Of a DNA stretch of 5,732 bases, positions 1 to 5,732 are shown in pieces. Each line of letters begins with the position of its first letter. Position 1 is the stretch's first letter. The stretch is from positions 1 to 5,732 of the forward strand of contig JAEZMC010000408.1 of the NCBI GenBank assembly GCA_023435805.1, written 5' to 3'. The notes under the pieces are model-generated. The model made no database searches and was not told the origin of the DNA. It saw only the letters and a list, made by a program, of their open reading frames with translations. This DNA is from Bacillota bacterium (GTDB lineage: Bacteria; Bacillota; Clostridia; Acetivibrionales; DTU013). A program made the translations under genes and the position numbers.

Positions 1-134
1 GTGGACAGATAGTTTGACAGGATCATAAACGTTCCCATCATTAATACGATAAAAACAAAAAGTATGTAGAATTTGTACTTAATTGAAACATCACAGAAAA
101 ATGCAGAAACCCTTTTTATGGTCTTAACATTCAT
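1..134 (-). CDS. N-terminal fragment of a membrane protein, possibly a sensor histidine kinase
   Basis: This is a 5'-partial-visible gene: the first 44 codons lie in the window and the rest runs off at position 1. The ATG at 134-132 is preceded eight bases upstream by GGGGA (143-147), and an in-frame TAA lies two codons upstream (138-140), so the start cannot be further upstream. The peptide starts MNVKTIKRVSAFF, followed by a positively charged SIKYKF segment (residues 17-22) and a hydrophobic helix at about residues 23-40. From family knowledge, a short basic cytoplasmic N-terminus with an 'S-I-K-x-K-F' stretch before the first membrane helix is common in YesM-type histidine kinases and other extracytoplasmic sensors such as chemoreceptors or diguanylate cyclases. 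No catalytic domain is visible, so the sensor assignment is inference. It starts 36 bases after the UPF0210 gene with no hairpin between them, so it may be read from the same transcript. Confidence 0.6.
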   Translation of the reverse strand, partial: MNVKTIKRVSAFFCDVSIKYKFYILFVFIVLMMGTFMILSNYLS

Positions 135-142
135 TTCTTATA

Positions 143-147
143 TCCCC
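143..147 (-). promoter_or_regulatory. Ribosome binding site of the partial membrane protein
   Basis: The minus strand reads GGGGA, with eight bases before the ATG at 134. This spacing favours that ATG over the ATG at 156, which opens only a ten-codon frame. It is the main support for calling a gene here, since only 44 codons are visible. Confidence 0.55.
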
Positions 148-170
148 GGTATTCATTTTTATTTCGGCGC

Positions 171-1529
171 TCAATTTCTCAAACTGGTGATCGGCGCAGG
201 AATCCTTCCGCCCCTCCTAATAAAATCATTGCTGCTGTATCTGTTCAGCCTCATAACGGGACCGGTGCCCAACAGACCGCCGAATTCCACAAGCTCTCCT
301 TCCTTTTTGCCGGGAGCGGGTATAATCCTGACCGCTGTTGTTTTGTTGTTGACCATGCCGAGGGCGGCTTCATCCGCGATGATCGCAGAGATGGTCTCCG
401 CTGAGGTATCACCTGGAACCGCAATCATATCAAGGCCTACCGAGCATACGCAGGTCATTGCCTCCAGCTTTTCTATACAAAGGGCTCCTTTAAGCACTGC
501 ATCGATCATTCCGGCATCCTCGCTTACAGGTATAAAAGCTCCGCTGAGGCCGCCTACGTGGGACGAGGCCATGATTCCACCCTTCTTGACAGCATCGTTC
601 AACAGCGCCAGGGCCGCTATTGTCCCGTGTGTCCCGCATTTTTCAAGTCCCATTTCCTCCAGAATATACGCCACACTGTCTCCTACCGCAGGCGTAGGCG
701 CCAGCGACAGGTCGACGATCCCGAACGGTACGTTCAGCCTTTTGGATGCTTCCTGCGCAACCAGCTGACCCATTCTGGTAATCTTGAAAGCGGTCTTTTT
801 TATAACATCGGCTACGGTGCTGAAATCTGCGCCCTTTACTTTTTCAAGCGCACATTTTACAACACCGGGGCCGCTTACGCCCACATTGATCACGCAATCC
901 GGCTCTCCGACGCCATGGAAGGCTCCGGCCATAAAAGGATTGTCCTCCGGCGCATTGGCAAAGACCACCAGCTTGGCGCAGGCCAGTCCGCCTTCATTGG
1001 CGGTCAGCGCAGCAGCCTGCTTGATGATCCTGCCCATTTCCTCCACCGCATCCATATTGATACCGGCCTTCGTGGTTGCCACATTGACCGACGAGCATAC
1101 CCTTTTTGTAGTGGCCAATGCTTCAGGAATCGAATGAATCAGTTTCCTGTCACCCGGCGTATATCCTTTGTGAACCAGCGCGGAAAATCCGCCTATGAAA
1201 TTGACGCCCAGTGTCCCGGCTGCCTTGTCCAGGATTTCCGCGAACTTCACATAGTCCTCATCGCCGCAGCATTCAGCCACCATGGCTATGGGCGTTACTG
1301 AAATCCTCTTGTTGATGATGGGTATTCCGTATTCCTTCTCGATGTCCTGTCCGACTTTGACCAAATTCTCAGCATATCTGGTAATTTTGTCATATATCTT
1401 CTGTCTGCATGCGGCACCGTCCGGATGAGAGCAGTCGCGAAGCGAAATGCCCATGGTTATGGTCCTGATATCCAGGTTTTCTTCATGGATCATTTTGATC
1501 GTTTCAAGAATTTCATATTTCGTCAGCAT
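171..1529 (-). CDS. UPF0210 (DUF711) 'PFL family' protein
   Basis: A full-length 452-residue cytoplasmic protein, matching the usual length of the UPF0210/DUF711 family, without signal peptide or membrane helix. Family-typical segments are ITMGISL (24-30), FIGGFSALVHKGY (111-123), VCSSVN (144-149), NPFMAGAFHGVGE (197-209), INVGVSGPGVVK (214-225), SLAPTPAVGDSVA (275-287), VGGLSGAFIPVSEDAGM (325-341), GDTSAETI (373-380) and EFGGLLGTGPVM (415-426). The family is labelled 'PFL family' in databases, but I see no glycyl-radical motif (RVxGY type) near the C-terminus, so formate-lyase chemistry is not supported. The biochemical role is unknown. The protein has twelve cysteines; C33, C145 and C362 sit in the most family-like segments. 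The start is fixed by GGGAGG seven bases upstream, overlapping the stop of the ACT gene. The twelve-base gap implies co-translation with that ACT protein, a recurrent neighbour that may bind it or sense its ligand (inference). Confidence 0.93.
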   Translation of the reverse strand: MLTKYEILETIKMIHEENLDIRTITMGISLRDCSHPDGAACRQKIYDKITRYAENLVKVGQDIEKEYGIPIINKRISVTPIAMVAECCGDEDYVKFAEILDKAAGTLGVNFIGGFSALVHKGYTPGDRKLIHSIPEALATTKRVCSSVNVATTKAGINMDAVEEMGRIIKQAAALTANEGGLACAKLVVFANAPEDNPFMAGAFHGVGEPDCVINVGVSGPGVVKCALEKVKGADFSTVADVIKKTAFKITRMGQLVAQEASKRLNVPFGIVDLSLAPTPAVGDSVAYILEEMGLEKCGTHGTIAALALLNDAVKKGGIMASSHVGGLSGAFIPVSEDAGMIDAVLKGALCIEKLEAMTCVCSVGLDMIAVPGDTSAETISAIIADEAALGMVNNKTTAVRIIPAPGKKEGELVEFGGLLGTGPVMRLNRYSSNDFIRRGGRIPAPITSLRN

Positions 1530-1536
1530 ACTTCTG

Positions 1537-1542
1537 CCTCCC
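1537..1542 (-). promoter_or_regulatory. Ribosome binding site of the UPF0210 gene
   Basis: GGGAGG on the minus strand ends seven bases before the ATG at 1529. Its first G is the last base of the TAG stop of the upstream ACT gene, so ribosomes ending ACT translation release directly on the next initiation site. This suggests coupled expression of the two proteins. Confidence 0.75.
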
Positions 1543-1811
1543 TAGATCCTGTGCATGGAATTGAAAATATCCTCATGCTGGATTTTCACATAAAGCCCCA
1601 TTTCCTGGCCTTTACCTTCCAGCTTGTCCGAAAGGGCATTGAAAGCGACCGATGCGTTGGTTACATCCACCAGCATGATCATGGTAAAGACCTCCTGCAT
1701 TAAGGTCTGGGATATGTCCAGAATATTTACGTTGCAATCAGCCAGTATGCTGCTGATACAGGCTATGATGCCGACCTTGTCCTTGCCGAGTACCGTAATG
1801 ACAGCCCTCAT
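1542..1811 (-). CDS. ACT domain protein, UPF0237 family
   Basis: An 89-residue protein consisting of a single ACT domain. The order fits beta-alpha-beta-beta-alpha-beta: strand about 2-8, the loop LGKDKVGI (8-15) leading into helix 12-25, strand 27-36, strand 41-50, helix 53-67 and strand 72-80. The tail QHEDIFNSMHRI (78-89) is typical of UPF0237 proteins. ACT domains usually bind small ligands such as amino acids at a dimer interface. No catalytic domain is attached here, so it is probably a free-standing regulator or sensor. The ligand is not known. The ATG at 1811 has GGGGA (1820-1824) eight bases upstream and lies about 37 bases from the predicted transcription start, making it the first gene of its operon. 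The UPF0210 gene follows after twelve bases; the two families are commonly adjacent in Firmicutes, which suggests the ACT protein acts with or on the UPF0210 protein (inference). Confidence 0.93.
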   Translation of the reverse strand: MRAVITVLGKDKVGIIACISSILADCNVNILDISQTLMQEVFTMIMLVDVTNASVAFNALSDKLEGKGQEMGLYVKIQHEDIFNSMHRI

Positions 1812-1854
1812 TCATCCATTCCCCATTTCACAATAGCTTCGTTTACATATTAGC

Positions 1855-1883
1855 ACTATAGCAGAACAGGCGAAAGAATTCAA
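1855..1883 (-). promoter_or_regulatory. Predicted sigma-A promoter of the ACT-UPF0210 operon
   Basis: On the minus strand a -35 box TTGAAT (1878-1883) is separated by exactly 17 bases from a -10 box TATAGT (1855-1860). The -10 is preceded by TGC, giving an extended -10 (TGCTATAGT). Four of six -35 and five of six -10 positions match consensus. Transcription would start near 1848, leaving a leader of about 37 bases before the ACT start codon, too short for a riboswitch. It sits directly downstream of the terminator of the preceding unit, which supports a separate transcription unit. Confidence 0.72.
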
Positions 1884-1937
1884 TGCGTCGAAAGCAAAAG
1901 AATCACCCGTCCTGAATCCGCGCAGTCGCCGGAGTAC

Positions 1938-1972
1938 AAAAATACAGTACCGGCAGTTTACCGGTACTGTAT
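1938..1972 (-). terminator. Rho-independent terminator of the ABC-SLH operon
   Basis: A perfect 12-base inverted repeat (1942-1953 with 1961-1972) encloses a seven-base loop (1954-1960). On the minus strand the hairpin is followed by T's at 1938-1942, the last of which belongs to the stem, then GTACTCC. It begins 25 bases after the SLH gene stop codon. The plus-strand side has no T run after the hairpin, so it should act only on minus-strand transcripts. Confidence 0.88.
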
Positions 1973-1997
1973 AAGAAACGATTCGTCATTTTCCGGC

Positions 1998-3995
1998 TTA
2001 ATTGCTTCGTATCACCACCAGCTCCGCCTTCCCGCCCGATGCGGAGGATACGTCCGTATAGATCGCCACCTGCCCATAGACCGTATCGGTTCTAAGCTGT
2101 GAGGTCTCAATGGTTTTGAGGCTTCCCGAGCTGTCCACCAGATAAATGAGCTTTCCGTCGGCAAATTGATACGTTCTGCTATTGGCTCTGATCCTGTCCT
2201 GATCAACCGCCTGGATCATCGTTGCCTGGGTGTCGGGATACTTGATTTCTATGATATTGCTGATGGAGCCGCCTGAAAATATGACCTTTACAACCGACCC
2301 TGTGCTGATTCCGTAACTATTTGATGTGGTGTTGTAGGAATAATCCCTTCCGTCGATGGTAATCGTGAAGGCGTAGGACGAATTGGTCGGCGTAGACAGG
2401 TTTCTATAGGATTTTACGATACCCAGCTTGTAATCCTTTGCTGTCACATTGTTCAACAGGATCAGATTGACGTCCTCGAAGCTGCCCGTCTTGTTCATAA
2501 ACAGGACCTTCCCCGACTGGAGCACGCCTGCGGGCAGGTCGGACCAGCTCAGTATCTTCGCCTGTGCATCCACTTCATCCTCGTTGGACAGGAAGTTAAA
2601 TATCTTCACATTACCGGATATGGTATTGCTGTAATTGTTGTTATTCGACAGTATCTGTCTGTCGTCCTTGCGTATATTGACCTCACCCGGGGTGGAATAA
2701 TTCAGCGGCGTCAGCGAAACCGAGCTGTCAGAAAGCCTGGAATAGATGACCAGCTTGCCCTTCATCGAAGATGGGTCGGTATTGCAGTCGAAGGTATTGA
2801 CGGAACCGTTGGACATCAGCAATTTAACCGTATATTTCTTGATACCGTAGTTCGCCGCATCATTGGAGGTAATTGAGGTATAGTTCTTCACAAAGGCAAA
2901 GCTGGAATTGTCGGAATACAGGGCTTCCTGCACATCCACCACCTTGCCGTCATACCCGAGAAGTAGCGTTACACCGTCATCCAGGCTGAAGGAACCGGTT
3001 CCGGTAAGCTTGCCTGTACTGAAGCTCTTATCAAGAGCATAAGCAGTGCCATCCACTTCGATCTGCTGCGGTGCGTGCTTGTTGGGAAGTATACCGGTGA
3101 TCGTGCCTGTCACCTTGTTGTCAATAACCAGTATGTATTTGTTCTTTCCCGACTTGTCCGACACCTGGTATACAACGTTGAAATCCTTTATGTCGCCTGT
3201 CTTGATGGCTTCTCCCTTTGTTTCGGTAGCCGGGCTTGTGCTGTTGTCAACCGAATTCCTTACAATGCTGAGGCTGCCGCCCAGGTCAATGCTGCCCAGT
3301 CTGGAGTTAACCAACTTTGCCTTGGTATATACCTCAGGCTTGCTGTAAACAGTGTACATGGTGCCCGGCGTCAGGTTGGATGCCTCTGCCAGCGTTTTTG
3401 CCGCTTCTCCCGCATTTCCTGTTTTAACACCGGTGTCCAGCAGTACATCCAGCATTTGCGCCATCGCCTGTCTCGGAACGCTGGAATTGGCGGTCAGGGA
3501 TAGCCCTGCTGTCAATCCGAGTGCCTTTGCCTTTTCCATGTAGTTTTTGGGCCAGGTGCCCGGAATATCCTGTTCCGTATAGCCAAGAGCCTTGATCATG
3601 GCCGTTGCAGCTTGCGCATATGTAACCGGCTCCCCGGGATGGAACTTACCGTCGGCCATCCCTGACATGAAGCCTTTTTTAATACAAGCATTGATGTAAC
3701 CGTTATTAGCGCCGTTTGCAGGTACATCTGAAAATACGGTGGTGCCTTTCATGGTTTCTGCAGAATCGCCCAGACCCGCTGCCAAGACAATCAGCTGCGC
3801 AAACTGTTCACGGGTGGTCGCATCGTTGGGTTTGAAAGTGCCGCTCCCCACATTTTCCATCAGACCGAGGGAGGACACACGTTCAACCGCGCTGTAATAG
3901 GAAGCGGTTGAAGGTACATCCTTATAGGCGGCAAATGCCGTCCCCGAAAGTGAAAGTATGGATATTACAAGAGCCAGTGCCATTATTTTTTTCAT
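1998..3995 (-). CDS. Secreted S-layer homology (SLH) domain protein with beta-rich C-terminal region
   Basis: A 665-residue exported wall protein. Residues 1-22 form a Sec signal peptide: basic MKK, hydrophobic core 5-17, predicted cut after AFA at 22. Three SLH domains follow at about 24-75, 87-139 and 147-190; these normally hold proteins non-covalently to pyruvylated secondary cell-wall polymers. The TRAE-like motif is TREQ in the first (61-64), TYAQ in the second (125-128) and PRQA in the third (174-177), so the second lacks the arginine. Residues about 210-665 match no family I recognise. They are rich in Ser, Asn, Thr, Val and Ile and look like a chain of beta-sheet modules. There is no LPXTG motif or C-terminal membrane anchor, and only two cysteines (104, 404). 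The start is fixed by GGAGG (4003-4007), seven bases upstream. It lies 32 bases after the ABC permease gene and is last in that operon, so it may be a partner or cargo of the transporter (inference). Confidence 0.93.
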   Translation of the reverse strand: MKKIMALALVISILSLSGTAFAAYKDVPSTASYYSAVERVSSLGLMENVGSGTFKPNDATTREQFAQLIVLAAGLGDSAETMKGTTVFSDVPANGANNGYINACIKKGFMSGMADGKFHPGEPVTYAQAATAMIKALGYTEQDIPGTWPKNYMEKAKALGLTAGLSLTANSSVPRQAMAQMLDVLLDTGVKTGNAGEAAKTLAEASNLTPGTMYTVYSKPEVYTKAKLVNSRLGSIDLGGSLSIVRNSVDNSTSPATETKGEAIKTGDIKDFNVVYQVSDKSGKNKYILVIDNKVTGTITGILPNKHAPQQIEVDGTAYALDKSFSTGKLTGTGSFSLDDGVTLLLGYDGKVVDVQEALYSDNSSFAFVKNYTSITSNDAANYGIKKYTVKLLMSNGSVNTFDCNTDPSSMKGKLVIYSRLSDSSVSLTPLNYSTPGEVNIRKDDRQILSNNNNYSNTISGNVKIFNFLSNEDEVDAQAKILSWSDLPAGVLQSGKVLFMNKTGSFEDVNLILLNNVTAKDYKLGIVKSYRNLSTPTNSSYAFTITIDGRDYSYNTTSNSYGISTGSVVKVIFSGGSISNIIEIKYPDTQATMIQAVDQDRIRANSRTYQFADGKLIYLVDSSGSLKTIETSQLRTDTVYGQVAIYTDVSSASGGKAELVVIRSN

Positions 3996-4002
3996 TGGAA
4001 AT

Positions 4003-4007
4003 CCTCC
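4003..4007 (-). promoter_or_regulatory. Ribosome binding site of the SLH protein gene
   Basis: GGAGG on the minus strand is seven bases upstream of the ATG at 3995. It decides for this start over the in-frame ATG four codons further in (residue 5), which would leave 19 bases of spacing and strip the basic residues from the signal peptide. Confidence 0.75.
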
Positions 4008-4027
4008 ATTCGTTGAAAATAGTCCAT

Positions 4028-5212
4028 TTATTCAAACCTTAACGCTTCGATCGGGTTCAGATTCGCCGCTTTTACCGCAGGGAACATTCCGAAAATGATT
4101 CCAACCAGAAGGGATATCCCAAAGGAAGTAACCATCCAGAAGGCTGAATAGGATTCGGGTACGATATTGAAGCCTCCGAAGATGAACTTGATAACGCATA
4201 CGCCCAGCGCTATTCCCAATAAGCCTCCCAGGCCTGTTACCATGATGGCTTCAATAAGGAATTGAACCAAAATGTTCCGCTTCTTCGCTCCTATTGCCTT
4301 TCTGATTCCGATTTCACGAGTCCTCTCTGTAACTGATACCAGCATGATGTTCATGATCCCGATGCCGCCCACGACAAGAGATATCGCTGCAATACCGCCC
4401 AGCATGGCCATCATGGTGCCAGTCACGTCATTCAATGTCTCAATCATCTGTTCCGAGTTTGTGACCCGGTACGCATTTTCATTCTTGTAAATATTCAACA
4501 GGAATGCTTCAAGCTCTTCCACTACCGTATCAACATCCTCTGCGTTGGCCGCCAGTACAGAGAAATTTCTAATCTCCGAATTGCGTCCGAGCCTTTGCGC
4601 AACCGTTACCGGTATGATCACGAGATCGTCCTGTGTGCTTGATTGGCCGGATTCCAGTTCTGTCAGGACACCTATTACCGTGAAGATGGTACCGTTTATT
4701 TTAATTTTTTCGCCAATTGCGTTTTCCCCCGAAAAAAGGGTATTTACAACTGCTGTTCCCACCACCGCTACCCGCTGCCTGTTTTCCACATCGCTGTCCA
4801 GAAGGAATCTGCCTGAAGAGACCGGCCTGCTGTTGATGGTTTCATATCCGGGGGTGGTACCCAGCATCGTGGTAGTCCGCATGCTACGGGAACCGTTCTT
4901 AACCGTGACACCGGGTGTTGAAACCTGCGGCGCAACTCCGGTGATCATGCTGCTGTTTTGATCGGCAAAGGCTTTTAGCTGATCATAGGATACGTTTCTG
5001 TTGCTCCCTCTACCGGTTATGTTGATTTGTATCATATTGGTGCCGATGCTGGAAATGGAATCCGTTATGTTCTTGGTGGTGCCCTGTGCAAACGCCACCG
5101 CCGCTATCACGGCTCCCACACCGATGATGACGCCCAGCATGGTTAGTATGGATCTGCCCTTGTTGCTGAGGATACTTTTTGTCGCCATTTTGTAAGCTTC
5201 TATGAAACCCAT
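4028..5212 (-). CDS. MacB/YknZ-type ABC transporter permease
   Basis: A 394-residue inner-membrane subunit with the complete MacB layout: a short cytoplasmic N-terminus, a first membrane helix at about 21-43, a large extracytoplasmic MacB-type domain (about 44-266), then an FtsX domain with helices near 267-292, 320-345 and 358-380. The cytoplasmic loop ERTREIGIRKAIGAKKRNI (296-314) and the tail NPIEALRFE (386-394) are hallmark sequences of this family. Such permeases do not form a classical channel; they transmit ATPase movement to the extracytoplasmic side, often with an adaptor protein. The Gram-positive comparison is Bacillus YknZ of similar length; substrates in the family include peptides, toxins and drugs, and none can be inferred here. 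Its ATG shares one base with the ATPase stop codon (TGATG), and a strong GGGAGGT lies inside the end of the ATPase gene, implying coupled translation of the two subunits. The SLH protein gene follows after 32 bases. Confidence 0.94.
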   Translation of the reverse strand: MGFIEAYKMATKSILSNKGRSILTMLGVIIGVGAVIAAVAFAQGTTKNITDSISSIGTNMIQINITGRGSNRNVSYDQLKAFADQNSSMITGVAPQVSTPGVTVKNGSRSMRTTTMLGTTPGYETINSRPVSSGRFLLDSDVENRQRVAVVGTAVVNTLFSGENAIGEKIKINGTIFTVIGVLTELESGQSSTQDDLVIIPVTVAQRLGRNSEIRNFSVLAANAEDVDTVVEELEAFLLNIYKNENAYRVTNSEQMIETLNDVTGTMMAMLGGIAAISLVVGGIGIMNIMLVSVTERTREIGIRKAIGAKKRNILVQFLIEAIMVTGLGGLLGIALGVCVIKFIFGGFNIVPESYSAFWMVTSFGISLLVGIIFGMFPAVKAANLNPIEALRFE

Positions 5213-5732
5213 CAGCCCACCTCCCTGTCTTCCGATATCTGGCCGTCCACCATTCTGACAACCCTTTGGGCTTGCATGGCAATATGGTTGTCATGCGTAA
5301 TGATAATGACGGTATTTCCGTTCCGGTGCAGCTCTGTCATGATTTTCATGATTTCGGTACCGGACCTGGAATCCAGATTTCCTGTGGGCTCATCTGCCAG
5401 CAGTATGGGCGGGTGGCTGACCAGTGCCCTTGCGATGGCCACTCTTTGCTGCTGCCCGCCGGAAAGCTCGCTGGGGGTGTGATGAATACGACCGCCAAGA
5501 CCGACGGCCTCCAGCGCTTCAATGGACCTGCGGCGGCGTTCCTTTTGGCTGATCCCTTGATATATCAGGGGTAATTCCACATTCTCAATCGCCGTCAGCT
5601 TCTTCAACAGGTTGAATCCCTGGAAGATAAAACCGATCCTTGTATTGCGGATATCTGCCAGCTCGTTGTCATCCATCACGCTTATTTCCCTGTTGTCCAG
5701 GATGTAGCTGCCGGATGTGGGTACGTCCAGGC
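5212..5732 (-). CDS. ABC transporter ATP-binding protein, MacB/LolD/YknY type (N-terminus outside window)
   Basis: The C-terminal 172 or so residues of an ABC ATPase that powers the permease encoded next to it. The reading frame stays open to the window edge and begins with LDVPTSG, the segment that follows Walker A in this family, so about 50 residues including the Walker A P-loop are missing from view. Visible in order are the Q-loop GFIFQGFNLL, the signature LSGGQQQR, Walker B with catalytic glutamate ILLADEPTGNLD, the D-loop residues SRSG next to it, and the H-loop histidine in IIITHD. All key residues are intact, so it should be active. A GTG/ATG at 5679/5676 is internal, because the family sequence clearly continues upstream. 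The stop overlaps the permease start by one base. In related operons a membrane-fusion-type adaptor gene often precedes the ATPase; whether that holds here lies outside the window. Confidence 0.95.
   Translation of the reverse strand, partial: LDVPTSGSYILDNREISVMDDNELADIRNTRIGFIFQGFNLLKKLTAIENVELPLIYQGISQKERRRRSIEALEAVGLGGRIHHTPSELSGGQQQRVAIARALVSHPPILLADEPTGNLDSRSGTEIMKIMTELHRNGNTVIIITHDNHIAMQAQRVVRMVDGQISEDREVG
5219..5226 (-). promoter_or_regulatory. Ribosome binding site of the permease, inside the ATPase gene
   Basis: AGGGAGGT on the minus strand encodes part of the last ATPase codons (REVG) and lies six bases before the permease ATG at 5212. Together with the TGATG stop/start overlap it indicates translational coupling, which would keep ATPase and permease in matched amounts. 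Confidence 0.75.

Noticed and set aside
124..156. Ten-codon minus-strand frame (MNTGDIRNEC) as a leader peptide
   Set aside because: It overlaps the start of the membrane protein gene out of frame and has no convincing ribosome binding site. It shows no attenuator structure, so it is probably chance.
140..200. Separate promoter for the partial membrane protein gene
   Set aside because: TTGAGA and TTGAGC occur on the minus strand, but no acceptable -10 box lies at 16-18 bases from either. I could not support a promoter.
73..768. 231-codon open frame on the plus strand
   Set aside because: It is antisense to the UPF0210 gene, has a low-complexity Ser/Pro/Ala-rich product, and matches no family. 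It reflects the codon bias of the opposite strand.
558..1301. 247-codon open frame on the plus strand
   Set aside because: It lies entirely antisense to the UPF0210 gene, whose family identity is clear. The product is Arg/Gln/His-rich with no recognisable domain.
1812..1850. Riboswitch or T-box in front of the ACT gene
   Set aside because: The predicted leader is only about 37 bases long and has no hairpin, so it is too short for known riboswitch classes.
3075..3503. 142-codon open frame on the plus strand
   Set aside because: It is antisense within the SLH gene and has no ribosome binding site or domain.
4545..4961. 138-codon open frame on the plus strand
   Set aside because: It is antisense to the permease gene, where the minus-strand frame matches the MacB family along its full length.
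5212..5679. Start of the ATPase at GTG 5679 (155-residue protein)
   Set aside because: The frame continues upstream with LDVPTSG, a family-typical segment after Walker A. The true start lies beyond the window, so this is a partial gene rather than a truncated one.

Overview
The window looks like chromosomal DNA of a Gram-positive (Bacillota) bacterium, most likely a clostridial anaerobe of intermediate G+C. Three things point there: an exported protein with an N-terminal triplet of S-layer homology (SLH) domains, strong GGAGG-type ribosome binding sites in front of most genes, and the ACT (UPF0237) plus UPF0210 gene pair that is common in Firmicutes. All convincing genes lie on the minus strand, so transcription runs from high to low coordinates. 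I cannot name the genus or species.

Upstream transcription unit (5732 down to about 1938). It enters the window inside an ABC-transporter ATPase gene of the MacB/LolD/YknY type, whose N-terminus with Walker A lies outside. The ATPase stop codon overlaps by one base the start of a MacB/YknZ-type permease (4028-5212). A 665-residue secreted SLH protein (1998-3995) starts 32 bases after the permease. A clear Rho-independent terminator (1938-1972) ends the unit. The order suggests an envelope export or stress complex co-expressed with a wall-bound partner or cargo. The substrate cannot be read from the sequence.

Downstream transcription unit (about 1848 down past position 1). A good sigma-A promoter with an extended -10 (1855-1883) drives an 89-residue ACT-domain protein (1542-1811). 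Twelve bases later comes a 452-residue UPF0210/DUF711 'PFL family' protein (171-1529), a conserved partner of unknown biochemical role. After 36 bases with no visible terminator, the first 44 codons of a membrane protein begin (1-134). Its N-terminus resembles the first transmembrane helix of a sensor protein such as a YesM-type histidine kinase.

I see no tRNA, rRNA, CRISPR array, insertion sequence or phage gene. The long plus-strand open frames are antisense shadows of the minus-strand genes. The parts least explained by known families are the roughly 450-residue C-terminal region of the SLH protein, which seems to be built of degenerate beta-rich modules, and the ACT/UPF0210 pair with a possible sensor gene behind it. 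Nothing here is convincingly a new kind of system.
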